Shown: in pieces, positions 52,154 to 62,900 of the stretch
How the letters are laid out: each line of letters opens with the position of its first letter
Position numbering within the stretch: the stretch's first letter is position 1
DNA from: Bremia lactucae
Taxonomy: Eukaryota > Oomycota > Peronosporomycetes > Peronosporales > Peronosporaceae
Direction of reading: 5' to 3'
DNA: 64,000 nt
Assembly: GCF_004359215.1 (NCBI RefSeq)
Contig: NC_090610.1
Location: 1,776,138-1,840,137, forward strand
Program-made: the position numbers and the translations under genes
Notes under the pieces: generated by a model
The model's database searches: none
What the model was told of the DNA's origin: nothing
Seen by the model: the letters and a program-made list of their open reading frames with translations, nothing else

Positions 52154-53930
52154 TTATTTAAGAGCCAATGATTGGGCGTTGGGTGCACCTGCGTGCATTG
52201 TGACCTGAATGCCTGCAAATACTGCAAAGTCTTGACTGAACCGCTGCTTGAACAATCTCAGATCTAGATGAATCTCGTTGCGTTTGGAGTTATCCACAAA
52301 TTTATTTTGTGAAGGTCTAGATCCAGTTGGGAGACCACGAGTACGTTGAAGAACAGGGTTTCTTGAAGCCACATCATCCAGAACTGCGATTTCTCGTACT
52401 GTCCCATTATAGGTTTCTTGATGGCAAGGGCTCCACCATGTTTGTAATGTTTGACAGCCTCAAAAGTAGTGGCAACATTTTGTCTACCTTTATTCAGGCA
52501 TGGCTTCCGGCGCAGCTAAATCCGAGCGCCATTAATGGTAGAAATTCTCAACAGTGAGAGGGCGGCCACTTCTTAGAAGAGCAAGTATTTGATGCTCTCA
52601 GGGTATTTCCATTCTTGAATAAATCGAAATTGAACAGGTTATGGTGGATTTTGGTAGGATCTTCAGATAACTCATACTGCTCAAAGCACTTTCCTAGTTT
52701 GTGTATTTAAACGCGGCGCACCACATGAGCAAGAAAGGGATTTTGTGTCTGTGCATGACTTGCATTCGCTCCTGAGATAGCTGAGTATCATGATTTTGAA
52801 TCTGGGCTTTAATGGCATGAGCTACGCGAGTTTGTACATCATACAAGTCTCTTATGGAAATTCTGATGTAGCTCTTTAACATATGATGAAGCCCTTCAGC
52901 TCTTGATGATGTGACGTTGGCAAAATGCATGCAATTTCTGGTGTATGCTGAAAAAAATCGATCTTAAAGTGTCAGCCAGGTGGTATTCAGATAGACCAGC
53001 ATGTTAGACAGTGCAGTATATGTTGAATGTATGCTTATCATGGAATTGGTGTACAATTCTCTTATTTCGAATAGATTACAGCTGTCCTCAGGTCAAAAAT
53101 ACTTACGACAATTTACTAAAACGTTTTTCTGGATATGCCAAACGCATAGAAGATAGGTTGAAGTATTGCAGTGCATTGTTAAGGGCTCATTCTCGGTCTG
53201 TTGTGATTGTCTCTGGCAGCTGGTCGTTGATAGATCAAGCAGATGTCCGAGAGCCCAAAGGTAGTCCGATTCCCGTTCCTGCTTGATGAAAGCACTCTTT
53301 ATGATGCTAAACATCCAATAGAGCGTCCAGTAGTGTGCGATTGCGAAACTCTTCTGCACACAACCGCTGGCGCTCGTTGTAAATTGTCCTTCCTATTGCT
53401 TTTGTGCTGGGATCTATTTGACCTAGGGTTGTGACAACTTCTTTCGGCGCAACACCAGCCTTAAGGACGCTCTCGTCCATTGTAGATGACGAGCAGCAGT
53501 CCAACAAGTTCTCTTTTGCAACTGGTGCGACTATTTCGTGGATCAGAAGTTGTTGTGTCAACATCTTTTCTTTGCTTGAAGGCGTATGGTCAGTTGAATG
53601 ACCACTCATGTTGTCTGAAGGTTCATGGTTATGTTCCGTATTACCAGTTCGTAGCTGCCAACTATTATCGCTTTGTAGACGCCCTGATAGACGAAACGGG
53701 CAATTAGTCATTCGGCCTTCGCCGGTAAGTACTACCTCGATCGTATCTCAAAATAATCTTCTTTTTGTCGGAACGAAGGGTAGACACAGCCATACCCTTC
53801 TGCATGAGAAAATTCGCGAACTGCATCCATCAGGGCCATTGTGCTGGGACAGGATGCATTGGGTGGTGGAAGCATTGGAGAAGAGCCTGACACGGATAAA
53901 ATTGATGTTGATATAGAATGTAGTGTGATT
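52154..53930 (-). pseudogene. MULE transposase with FAR1-like N-terminus (minus)
   Basis: Reading leftward: a DNA-binding FAR1/WRKY-GCM-type region (53,780-53,540: ILRYDRG, NCPFRLSGRLQSDNSW, NTEHNHEPSDNMSGHS), then the transposase core near 53,180-53,093 (YLLCVWHIQKNVLVNCRKYF). A helical segment follows with TSSRAEGLHHMLKSYIRISI (52,915-52,850), then a C-terminal basic region (RTRGLPTGSRPSQNK, about 52,340), and a zinc knuckle CSICRHSGHNARRC in a shifted frame at about 52,220-52,180. All parts of a FAR1/MULE transposase are present but frameshifted several times. Terminal inverted repeats were not found. Confidence 0.78.
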
Positions 53931-54119
53931 GATATTGAGTGGTAGGACCCGCTTGTTTACAATTTAAAAGGTATGATATTAACATTGATCAACTAAATCC
54001 ATCCCGTTTTAACACGATGATCTATTTCCGCCCATGTAAATAAATATGCAAGGCGCAATACATAATGATTCTGATTGGCTAATCAAAAACAAGTTGGCAG
54101 CGACGGCGAATTATTTTTT
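53931..54119. other. no recognisable feature
   Basis: Short AT-rich spacer between the MULE relic and the copia LTR. Confidence 0.4.
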
Positions 54120-54385
54120 GCATGGAATAGAAATAACTATTGATATATTATAGCAGAGAAGACAACTTGTAGTCAGGAAGTAAATTGGAAAGTATATTAG
54201 TCTTTAGAAAACTTACACATGTAATCAGCCACTCCTTTGTAGAAGCACTTCAGAGGTCTCACCTGAGTCGTTTCTTTCTTCATATAACCGATTGTTGTAG
54301 TTTCACTTTCTGTGTCCGTTGCGAAACGATTGCGATCAAACGTCATCGTGACGTTTGAGCGTTCACAAAATGTCCAACATCAACA
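54120..54385 (-). repeat. probable copia 3' LTR (minus; far end uncertain)
   Basis: On the minus strand a purine tract GAGGAGGAG follows the RNase H stop and leads to TGTTGATGTTGGACATTTTG at 54,385. This looks like the LTR start of a copia element. The end near 54,120 is a guess from the change in composition; no second LTR is in the window to align. Confidence 0.5.
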
Positions 54386-54396
54386 CTCCTCCTCGA

Positions 54397-56724
54397 CTAG
54401 AAGTCTCCAAAGTTTGTCTTTGCCACGAGAAATTGGAACTTGTTGGTCGAAATTGCCTTAGTTAGAAAATCGGCGAGCTGTGACTTGGTTTCAATATACT
54501 CCAACTGAATGACCTTGGCCTTGACTTGGTCGCGAACAAAATGATAGCGAACATCAATGTGTTTCGCTCGACTTTGATATCCTTCGTTCTTCGCAATAGC
54601 AATCGCACTCTGGTTGTCTTCATACACAACCACTGGAGCGTCAATCTTGACCTTCATCTCCATCAATAAATTCTTTGTCCACGAAATTTCTTGAATGCAC
54701 AACGAAAGGGCCACATATTCAGCTTCAGCAGTACTTAGTGATACACTGTTCTGAAGCTTCGACTTGAATATGACTGGAGAGTCATTGACCATCACCATGA
54801 CTCCAGATGTCGAACGTCGACTATCTTTGTCACTTCCCCAATCTGCATCACTAAATGCACTCAGCTTCAGGTTACCAGGCTTGCTTCGATAACAAATTCC
54901 GTTTGTTGCAGTCGACTTTAGGTAGGCAGCACACGAATGGCTGCATTCCAGTGTTCTTCACTCGAATTTTCCAAATGTCGACTCAGTCGACCTACTGCAA
55001 ATGCATTATCAGGTCTTGTGCCTGTCGCCACATATAGCAGTGATCCTACCAGAGATCGATACGGTCGATTTTCCATTTTCGGGTCCTTTTTCTCGCACTT
55101 AAGCATGACTTGACCTTCCACACTTGGGTTGTAAACAACTTTCGCTCCGATTTGATTGAACTTTACGACCATTCTGTCAATGCACGCATTTTGGCTGATC
55201 TTGAGCTTCCTTGTATGCTGTGTATAGTCCACCTCAATTCCAAGAATAAATCTCACATTGCCAAGCGTCTTTAACTTGAAATGACTTGCATATTCATCTG
55301 CAACTTTGTTAATTAAATTAGCAGAAGTACCTCCAATCAGCATATCATCGACATACAGTGTCATGTAAATCCACGAAAGGCTTCCATCGTGACGGACAAA
55401 AACGCATGGGTCAGAAACATATGGCACAAAACCCATGTTGCGAAACACCTTCGAAATTGTCTTGAACCACGTTGCAGCAGCCTGTTTTAATCCATACAAA
55501 CTTCTGTTAAGCTTCAAAACTTGACCTGGGTCCATTTCGACACCCTGAGGCGTAGAAATGTATACATCTTCGCTCAAAACACCATTTAGGAACGCAGTAT
55601 CAACATCATACTGGTGAATTGTCATTCCATGATGACAACACTGCCAGGAAGACGCGAATAGAATTCATGTTCGCAACCGGCGAATATGTTTCGTGATAAT
55701 CAACTCCATAGGTTTGACGATAACCCAACGCCGCAAGTCGAGCTTTGTACCGCTCAATATCACCATATTCGTTTCTTTTAATTGCAAAAACCCATTTGGT
55801 TCCAATCACCTTTTTGTTTGGAGAATTCTCCACTACAGTCCATGTCTTTTTGTTATCCAGTGCCTTGATTTCGACCTTGATCGCATCACTCCACATCTTG
55901 GATTGAGGAGACGCCATTGCATCTTAGTATGTAGACGGAATTTCGAGTGCTGCATTTGCTTGCTCATACTCAATTCGATATCTCTTTGAGGCCCGAGCTT
56001 CTGGCTCCTCACTGCGCGATGTACCATGTACAGTAGACGTCCTGACTGGAACCAAAGCTTGATCTTCATATTTCGATGATGGTAACGCGAGCGGGGCATT
56101 TTGACCATCTAATTTAGATAATTGCACCATAGAGAAATCAGTGTGAACATCCAAGTCCCCCCTGGGCACAATGTCTCGAGTCGTATCCACATCCAAATAA
56201 GTTGGCTCCATGTAAACATCATCGATATCGAAAGCAGGATCAGACTCATGCTCCAATTCCTGGCGTGGAGTTATAGACTCAAATTCACTTGGAGGTGAAA
56301 TGACTTGATCGTTGCCAGTCTGGTCTACAACCATCGGCTCTACATCACGTTGAGTATTAGTAATTGGTAATTGAAAAACATCTCCATCGTCATCATTGTC
56401 ATGATCCACACGTGTAGTAACTCGAATATCACGATTCTGTATATCTCCAATCACTTGCACATACTTGGACCTTGGCAACTCTTGTAAAGTCACTGATCGC
56501 GTGATTTCCAGGCGATCAGACTCGAAATTCCATACGCGATATCCCTTCACATTGTGTGAGTAACCCAAAAACATGCATCGAAATGCCTTTTTGTCCAACT
56601 TTAGACGTTTTGGTTTTGCAATGTGTGCGTAACCTTTCGCACCAAACACTCGCATGTGCGACAGATCTAGCTTGGTTTCAAAACACACTTCAAATGGGGT
56701 CTTGGTTGGGTGAGAGGCGCACGT
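54397..56724 (-). pseudogene. Ty1/copia pol, few lesions (integrase C-terminus, RT, RNase H)
   Basis: Leftward on the minus strand: integrase C-terminus (56,720-55,924) with HPTKTPFEVCFETKLDLSHM and RCMFLGYSHNVKGYRVWNFE; RT (55,917-54,918) with NKKVIGTKWVFAIKRNEYG, DVDTAFLNGVLSEDVYI, LYGLKQAAATWFKT and YVDDMLIGG; RNase H (about 54,890-54,397) with FSDADWGSDKDSRRSTSG, AEAEYVALSLCIQEISWTKN, EDNQSAIAIAKN and KHIDVRYHFVRDQ. Catalytic motifs are intact. Lesions are one TAA just before MASPQSKMW and two 1-bp frameshifts, near 55,615 and 54,915. The 5' part of the element is lost in the gap at 56,725. It looks much younger than the other copia relics. Confidence 0.88.
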
Positions 56725-56824
56725 NNNNNNNNNNNNNNNNNNNNNNNNNNNNNNNNNNNNNNNNNNNNNNNNNNNNNNNNNNNNNNNNNNNNNNNNNNNN
56801 NNNNNNNNNNNNNNNNNNNNNNNN
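56725..56824. other. assembly gap (100 N)
   Basis: Exactly 100 N. Confidence 0.98.
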
Positions 56825-57003
56825 GCATTATTGCCCATCCAACCTTATCTCATGGCTCACAACATGGAGACAGCATCATTTACGAATGCTGTCCCGTCGT
56901 CTGCGCTGGAAAGCGCAGCGACAGGTAATGAGAGCGCTGCCCATAAAGGCGCAGCCGCTTCTCCGTTGGGTATAACCACAACGCCTTATGCTCAGACCAT
57001 AAT
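56825..57003 (+). pseudogene. fragment of family-A accessory antisense ORF (here on plus)
   Basis: The plus strand reads PYLMAHNMETASFTNAV, then SSALESAATGNESAAHKGAA and SPLGITTTPYAQTI. It is collinear with the middle of the accessory ORF at 2508-1840. The adjoining gypsy protease (57,771-58,256) is on the minus strand, so the ORF is again antisense to pol. It is bounded by gaps on both sides. Confidence 0.75.
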
Positions 57004-57770
57004 NNNNNNNNNNNNNNNNNNNNNNNNNNNNNNNNNNNNNNNNNNNNNNNNNNNNNNNNNNNNNNNNNNNNNNNNNNNNNNNNNNNNNNNNNNNNNNNNN
57101 NNNNNNNNNNNNNNNNNNNNNNNNNNNNNNNNNNNNNNNNNNNNNNNNNNNNNNNNNNNNNNNNNNNNNNNNNNNNNNNNNNNNNNNNNNNNNNNNNNNN
57201 NNNNNNNNNNNNNNNNNNNNNNNNNNNNNNNNNNNNNNNNNNNNNNNNNNNNNNNNNNNNNNNNNNNNNNNNNNNNNNNNNNNNNNNNNNNNNNNNNNNN
57301 NNNNNNNNNNNNNNNNNNNNNNNNNNNNNNNNNNNNNNNNNNNNNNNNNNNNNNNNNNNNNNNNNNNNNNNNNNNNNNNNNNNNNNNNNNNNNNNNNNNN
57401 NNNNNNNNNNNNNNNNNNNNNNNNNNNNNNNNNNNNNNNNNNNNNNNNNNNNNNNNNNNNNNNNNNNNNNNNNNNNNNNNNNNNNNNNNNNNNNNNNNNN
57501 NNNNNNNNNNNNNNNNNNNNNNNNNNNNNNNNNNNNNNNNNNNNNNNNNNNNNNNNNNNNNNNNNNNNNNNNNNNNNNNNNNNNNNNNNNNNNNNNNNNN
57601 NNNNNNNNNNNNNNNNNNNNNNNNNNNNNNNNNNNNNNNNNNNNNNNNNNNNNNNNNNNNNNNNNNNNNNNNNNNNNNNNNNNNNNNNNNNNNNNNNNNN
57701 NNNNNNNNNNNNNNNNNNNNNNNNNNNNNNNNNNNNNNNNNNNNNNNNNNNNNNNNNNNNNNNNNNNNNN
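57004..57770. other. assembly gap (767 N)
   Basis: A run of 767 N, probably a size-estimated gap. Confidence 0.98.
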
Positions 57771-58256
57771 TGCAATTTCACTACGCGTTTCATTACTGTT
57801 ATCGATGCGCCTGTCGCTAGACGCATCGTCATCCTCGTTGCAGAGATGTCAAGCCCAACATATTTGAGCTTACGACCCTCTAGTGACTGGCGACGAATAA
57901 AGTTATGCGACGCTCCGCAGACCACTAGGGCTCTAAGTGACAAATCATTTGTCACTTTTAACTTCAAGGTGATGGGAAATATCACATCGCCAGGTGCAGA
58001 GACACATAATGATTGTGTGTCTGGAGCAACTTTAGTCAAGAGATTTGCAAATTCTCTTGTGTTTTCTGGATCAGTAGGGCGTTGCACCCCTACTGACCCC
58101 GACCGTTTTTTGGCGGTCCGCCTCGCTGGTGCAATTTCGCAACAACGTCGGATCCGCGACCGTTGCCCTTTTTTTACGGTCCAAAATTACGTTCAGTACC
58201 TTTCGGTGCTGGGCGTGGAGCACAGCGTAGTGTCCTAATTCTTGACAGCGATGCAT
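57771..58256 (-). pseudogene. Ty3/gypsy gag end and protease start (minus)
   Basis: Leftward: a zinc knuckle remnant CQELGHYAVLHAQHRKVLN at about 58,250-58,190 (last Cys lost). Then, in another frame (58,087-57,771), protease sequence KVTNDLSLRALVVCGASHNF, IRRQSLEGRKLKYVGLD and MRLATGASITVMKRVV. The active-site motif reads V-C-G-A-S where gypsy proteases have D-C-G-A-S or D-x-G-A-S, so the catalytic Asp is substituted. The gap follows. Confidence 0.72.
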
Positions 58257-58430
58257 TTCTGCAATTGCTTGTTTTTCGAAAAGCGAGGTTTCTCGCTTTT
58301 CGACCTCCCAGTTCGATCGAAAAAAACCAAGTGGACGATCGATTCAAGATAGTGCTGATCACCTCCAGATTAAGTGCAATGACGATGCAGGCGATGCATC
58401 ACTGTCGCTGAACGATCCGGGCAAAGCGTT

Positions 58431-58700
58431 TCAAGTGCGCTCCTTGGCGTGCAATATAATTCCTTCGACTTGCCGGAATGACATCGATAGCGCGATGAAA
58501 CCGACCGCCGGGTTGAACTGCAGCGGTTTGCGGATATTGATCCGTTCGAAAAGGTCCTCACCAGCATTATCCTCTGCGGCCTCCTCAAACAGTTTCTTAA
58601 CGCGCTCCATAGTTGTCTTGACCAAATCGTCCTGGTAAAAAAACATGTGCAGGATGATGGTATTGACAATGGCCTTGTTTTGTGATTACTAGGCACACAT
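58431..58700 (-). CDS. uncharacterised open fragment, probably an exon of an unknown gene or transposon
   Basis: Minus-strand frame from about 58,690, with an ATG at 58,646, to TGA/TAG near 58,431. It gives MFFYQDDLVKTTMERVKKLF, then an acidic segment EEAAEDNAGEDLFERINI, then RKPLQFNPAVGFIALSMSFR and QVEGIILHAKERT. It is helical and charged with a hydrophobic C-terminal half. I do not recognise a family. A conserved-looking block (NPAVGFIALSMSFRQ) suggests past selection; a DNA-transposon protein is possible. Confidence 0.35.
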
Positions 58701-59173
58701 AGCTCTGCATCCTGTAGGACGTGTAATTCTCGGATTTAACGCGCCCGTCACCCAAAACTAGTCGCGCCCTGGTACGCTTGCGCCTGCGGTCGCCGTCGTC
58801 TTCGCCTTCACGACCGAAATAAATACAGAACAGGCAGGACACCGAAACAACCGCTTTGGTGCGCAGATGCGGTCTGAGATTTTCAGCGCGTAAGTGACCT
58901 CAAGTGTTGAACGGAACGTAGTGCCGCGCGGCGTCGCCATCGATGACTGATGCATGAACGGCAGAGCGTTCTGTCAATGGATTGCTACAGACGGACGCTT
59001 GCTTCTGTTTTTGCAAAGTAATCCCCTAAATCTACACTACTATACGGCACGGCAGGCAAAATGGAAAGCTGCAATGCAAATAAGGGCACAAGGCAGATAG
59101 CTTCTAGATCTATTTACAACCGTTCTTCATTTTCGGGAAGTTATGACAAAACACGAAATAAGAGAGGCCTGAT
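58701..59173. other. no recognisable feature
   Basis: Short minus-strand frames rich in Arg around 58,760-58,840 only. Nothing assignable. Confidence 0.35.
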
Positions 59174-59245
59174 GTAACGGTGTCCCGTTACATATCTATT
59201 ATTTATTTCTTCAAGAGGAAAATAATTAAGAAGTATAGTATCAAT
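59174..59245 (+). repeat. family-C LTR start fragment
   Basis: TGTAACGGTGTCCCGTTACA, a 20-bp near-perfect hairpin, followed by AT-rich sequence resembling 4312-4370. It is preceded by a purine-rich AAGAGAGGCCTGA. Confidence 0.6.
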
Positions 59246-59990
59246 AGGGAACCGGTATAGGCACCCCCCCTTTTGGTATAGCCACACACCCTCCCCGTCT
59301 GTATTGAATAAAGACGTCATTCCACGGCATCAAAAATCATCATTTATTCCTTTTCAATCGTCTATAGATCCCCCCAAATTACATTTGGGAACCAGAGTAG
59401 CGTAATGGTAGCAACTTGTTGATAACTAGAATTCATATTGAGAAACCTTTATGCAGGCCTCCCAGCTTTAGTAGTTCAAAAGGCCTGCAAAAAGACTTCT
59501 CAATAATTGTGTAATTCTTTGTTTATAGCAAGATGCTTTCTCAACAAAGAAATTCCGAGCGAAAGCCGACAAACCTGAAAGATAAGGTTGTTGTGGCTAG
59601 CTTTCGTCCATGGTGGGTACAAAAAAAGACCACAAAGATTTGCCAATTTGAAAGGTAAGTATGCACTTCCGCAAAAATTGGCATCAGTAAAGTAAATTAA
59701 ATTCATCCTTAGCTTGACAGCCAAAGACTAACTAACATGCATGCGCAAGAGCACACCTCCGAACCTTGTCGCTTATTTCCAGCTCAACTTCTCCCTCGTG
59801 CACGATTTGCTGCTCTTTCTTTTCGCTCCTCTTATGACTTGCCAATCAAGTGCGGGCGCTCTTGGCTTTTTCTCACCTGTTACAAACAGTACATCTAACA
59901 TCGCCAAACGAAAACACGGTTTCCGATGCATTACACTTCTCTCATGTAGATAGTTAAGGTGTGTGGCTATTGCGATTAATGTAATCTAGG
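59246..59990. other. no recognisable feature
   Basis: No gene, LTR or RNA supported. Short frames up to 74 codons without family features. Confidence 0.35.
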
Positions 59991-59999
59991 GGGTATGAT

Positions 60000-62900
60000 G
60001 GTGCACCAAAGTCCAAAATGGGATCTAACGACGACTCTAAAGGAATAATTGTTATGGTTGCGATATAGCGAGGTGGTAAATTCCATCTAAAGCTAGATAT
60101 TGGTGCGAGACCGATAGCAAACAAGTACCGTGGGACTCCGTCGAGTGACCCTCGTTGTAATAACGATACACTGAATGCTGAAAGCATTGTAGGCCTAAGG
60201 TCGAGTCATCAAGGGTGAAATATCCCTGAAATACGTGGAGTGACACGTCTAAGTCCACCGAGTATGTTCGGCCGAGGTGTCACCATACTGAGTGTCAATA
60301 ATGATACTATTGGCGGTTCGCCAGGGTATTTTGGGTCAAACCCTTCTAATGCACGTGAAGCGACACGTAAACTTTCGCTGGATATGGAATTGAGTTACCT
60401 AACTCCTTGTCGGATGTCAAATTAGACATCACGTCTGGAATAGAACCAATACAGGCTGGAATGTTCGGGGACGTGAATGTCCCGGCCCTAAGAAGCGTAT
60501 TGTCTATACTCCAAGACAGGGAAGACGCGAAGCGTTTATACCCTCACAAAGTGATACGTATGAGCAATTACACACGCTTGTAAATGGAGACCTGTATCAT
60601 TGAGGGAGAAGTTAGCCCTGCGGCAATCCCTTCGTTACATGCTCTTTTAGAGCTAGACGAAATGTCTATTGATGAGTGCGGTCGAGCCTTAAAGGCTGGT
60701 GACTTTTCTGAAATGGTGGTCATTCGACCAACAATTGAGTCAAACTCATCATTACTTCTAGACGAAGCTGTCTTAGATGACACAAAAGCTGCACTTAGTG
60801 CGCGAAATGGGTCATCGATCCTTAAAGATCCTACAGATCCCTTTTATTCCTTGATTAAGGAATACCAAGATGTGGTATGTAATAATCCACCATCTATTTT
60901 ACCTCCGGATAGAGGTGTTCGTCATGAAATTGACTTAGTTCCGGGAACCAAATACTGTGTTACAAGACAATGGCCATTACCAAGGGAGCAGTGTGACGTC
61001 ATTGACGATTTTTTCCGTGCTAAGCACGAGGCTGTAATGGTACGAGAGAGCAAATCTCCTCATTCGACACCGACATTTTGTGTCAAAAAGCCAAATGGTA
61101 AATGGCGCATTGTACATGCTTTTAATAAGCTTAATGCTGTCACTATACCAGCACAAACCCCCGTTCCTAGAAAGGATGTTCTTCAGAATAATATGGTTGG
61201 ATGTACAATGTACAGTGCATTGGACTTAGTCGATGGTTACTAGTAATTTCTCATGCGAGCTAGCGATATCCCGCTTACAGCGGTTAGCACCCCAAGCGGC
61301 ATGTTATGGAAGTGGCTGGTTATGCCACAAGGGCTTTCCAACGCACCGGCAACATTTAATCGTCTAGTGGCGTACCTGTTTTGCCCTCATCGAGGTTATG
61401 CACAGACTTATTTCGATAACATTTTTGTCCATAGTCGTGCGGAGCAGGGTCGGTCGGATATGGAAAACCATTTCGACCATTTGCGAGCAGTGCTCGAGTG
61501 CATGCGCACAATCAAATTGTATGCCAATGCATCTAAATGCATTTTTGGCGCAGATGAAATTCCTTTTTTAGGATGCTTCATTGGAAAGCGAGGCGTTAGA
61601 GCGGAACCCGCTAAGGTAAAAGCCATAGTAAATTGGCCGTTTCCTAAAAACCAAAATTATTTGCGTGAGTGGTTGGGTCTTGCCAATTATTAACACAAAC
61701 ATAGCGAAAATTACGCTGATATGGCTAGGCCGTTATCTAATCTCCTTAAAAAGAATACAGAATGGTGCTGGATTATCACCCAAAATAATGATTTTCGAGC
61801 AGTCAAGGATAGTCTTATCCATGCCCCGATTCTGGCACTGCCAAATCCAAATTGGCCTTTCAGTGTCGTCTGTGACGCATCAGATTTTGCCATTGGCAGT
61901 GGTCTGTTACAAACAGATGTTGATGGACACGAACGTGTTATTGCGTTAGAGTCTAGACAGCTTAAAGCTGCGGAAAAGAACTACCCCAGTTCATGACAAA
62001 GAGTTACTTGCTATGAAGTATGCTCTCGTCAAATTCAGTGTTCATCTGCTCGGCCCTAAACCGTTTGTGATATATACAATCACGCGTCATTACGCACGGC
62101 GACTAAGTCGCCCCATCTCTCACAGAGAATGGCCCGATGGCTATCATTATTCGCGGATTACAACATCGAGGTGAAATATAAGCCTGACAAGCAGATTGCT
62201 TTGGCTGATGAGTTATCACGCAGGCCGGATTATGAGCTCTCTCATTTAACGTCTATAATGTCGCCTATTACTGATTGATCCGTTCGGCTTTCGCAAAGGA
62301 TGAACAGTGTGTAGCTCTGCTACGGGCTCTAAAGAGCACTGAATCGGGCTTTAGATTGTCGGCACGTTTGCGTGCAAGGTTACATCGATTTTCTATCGAT
62401 AACAACCTGTTGCTTTATTGCACAGACATCGCGGCCCTCCGCGTGTCGTTGTTCCTCATGTGATGACTTGAAGTACCGAATCTTCTATGAGGCACACGAT
62501 AATGTCCTTGGTGGTAATATCGGTAGAGAAAAGACCTACGGCTCTATAAGCCAGAGCTATTGGTGGCCCAAACTTTTTAAATGGTTCAGCACATATGTTC
62601 GCACATGCGAAACGTGCTAACGGGTTAAATCCTCGGCGCATGCTGCTGCGCCACTGGCGAGTCTTCCCGTCCCCATAGGTTGCTGGGAGTCCATTAGTAT
62701 GGATTTTGTTTTCGGTCTACCGAAAGATTCAGCCGGTAACTCCGGTATAGTGGTCTTTGTTGACCGATTGAGCAAAATGGCTCACTTAGCGGCCGCGCCG
62801 GATTCCATTGATGGTGAGGGTACAGCTAAGCTGTTTATCGATCGCGTGTTTCGACAACATGGTTTGCCAGTGGCAATTGTCTCTGATCGGGATCCCCGTT

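Noticed and set aside
56831..58087. Long open frames on both strands across 57,004-57,770
   Set aside because: They consist mostly of N and only join unrelated pieces on either side of the gap.
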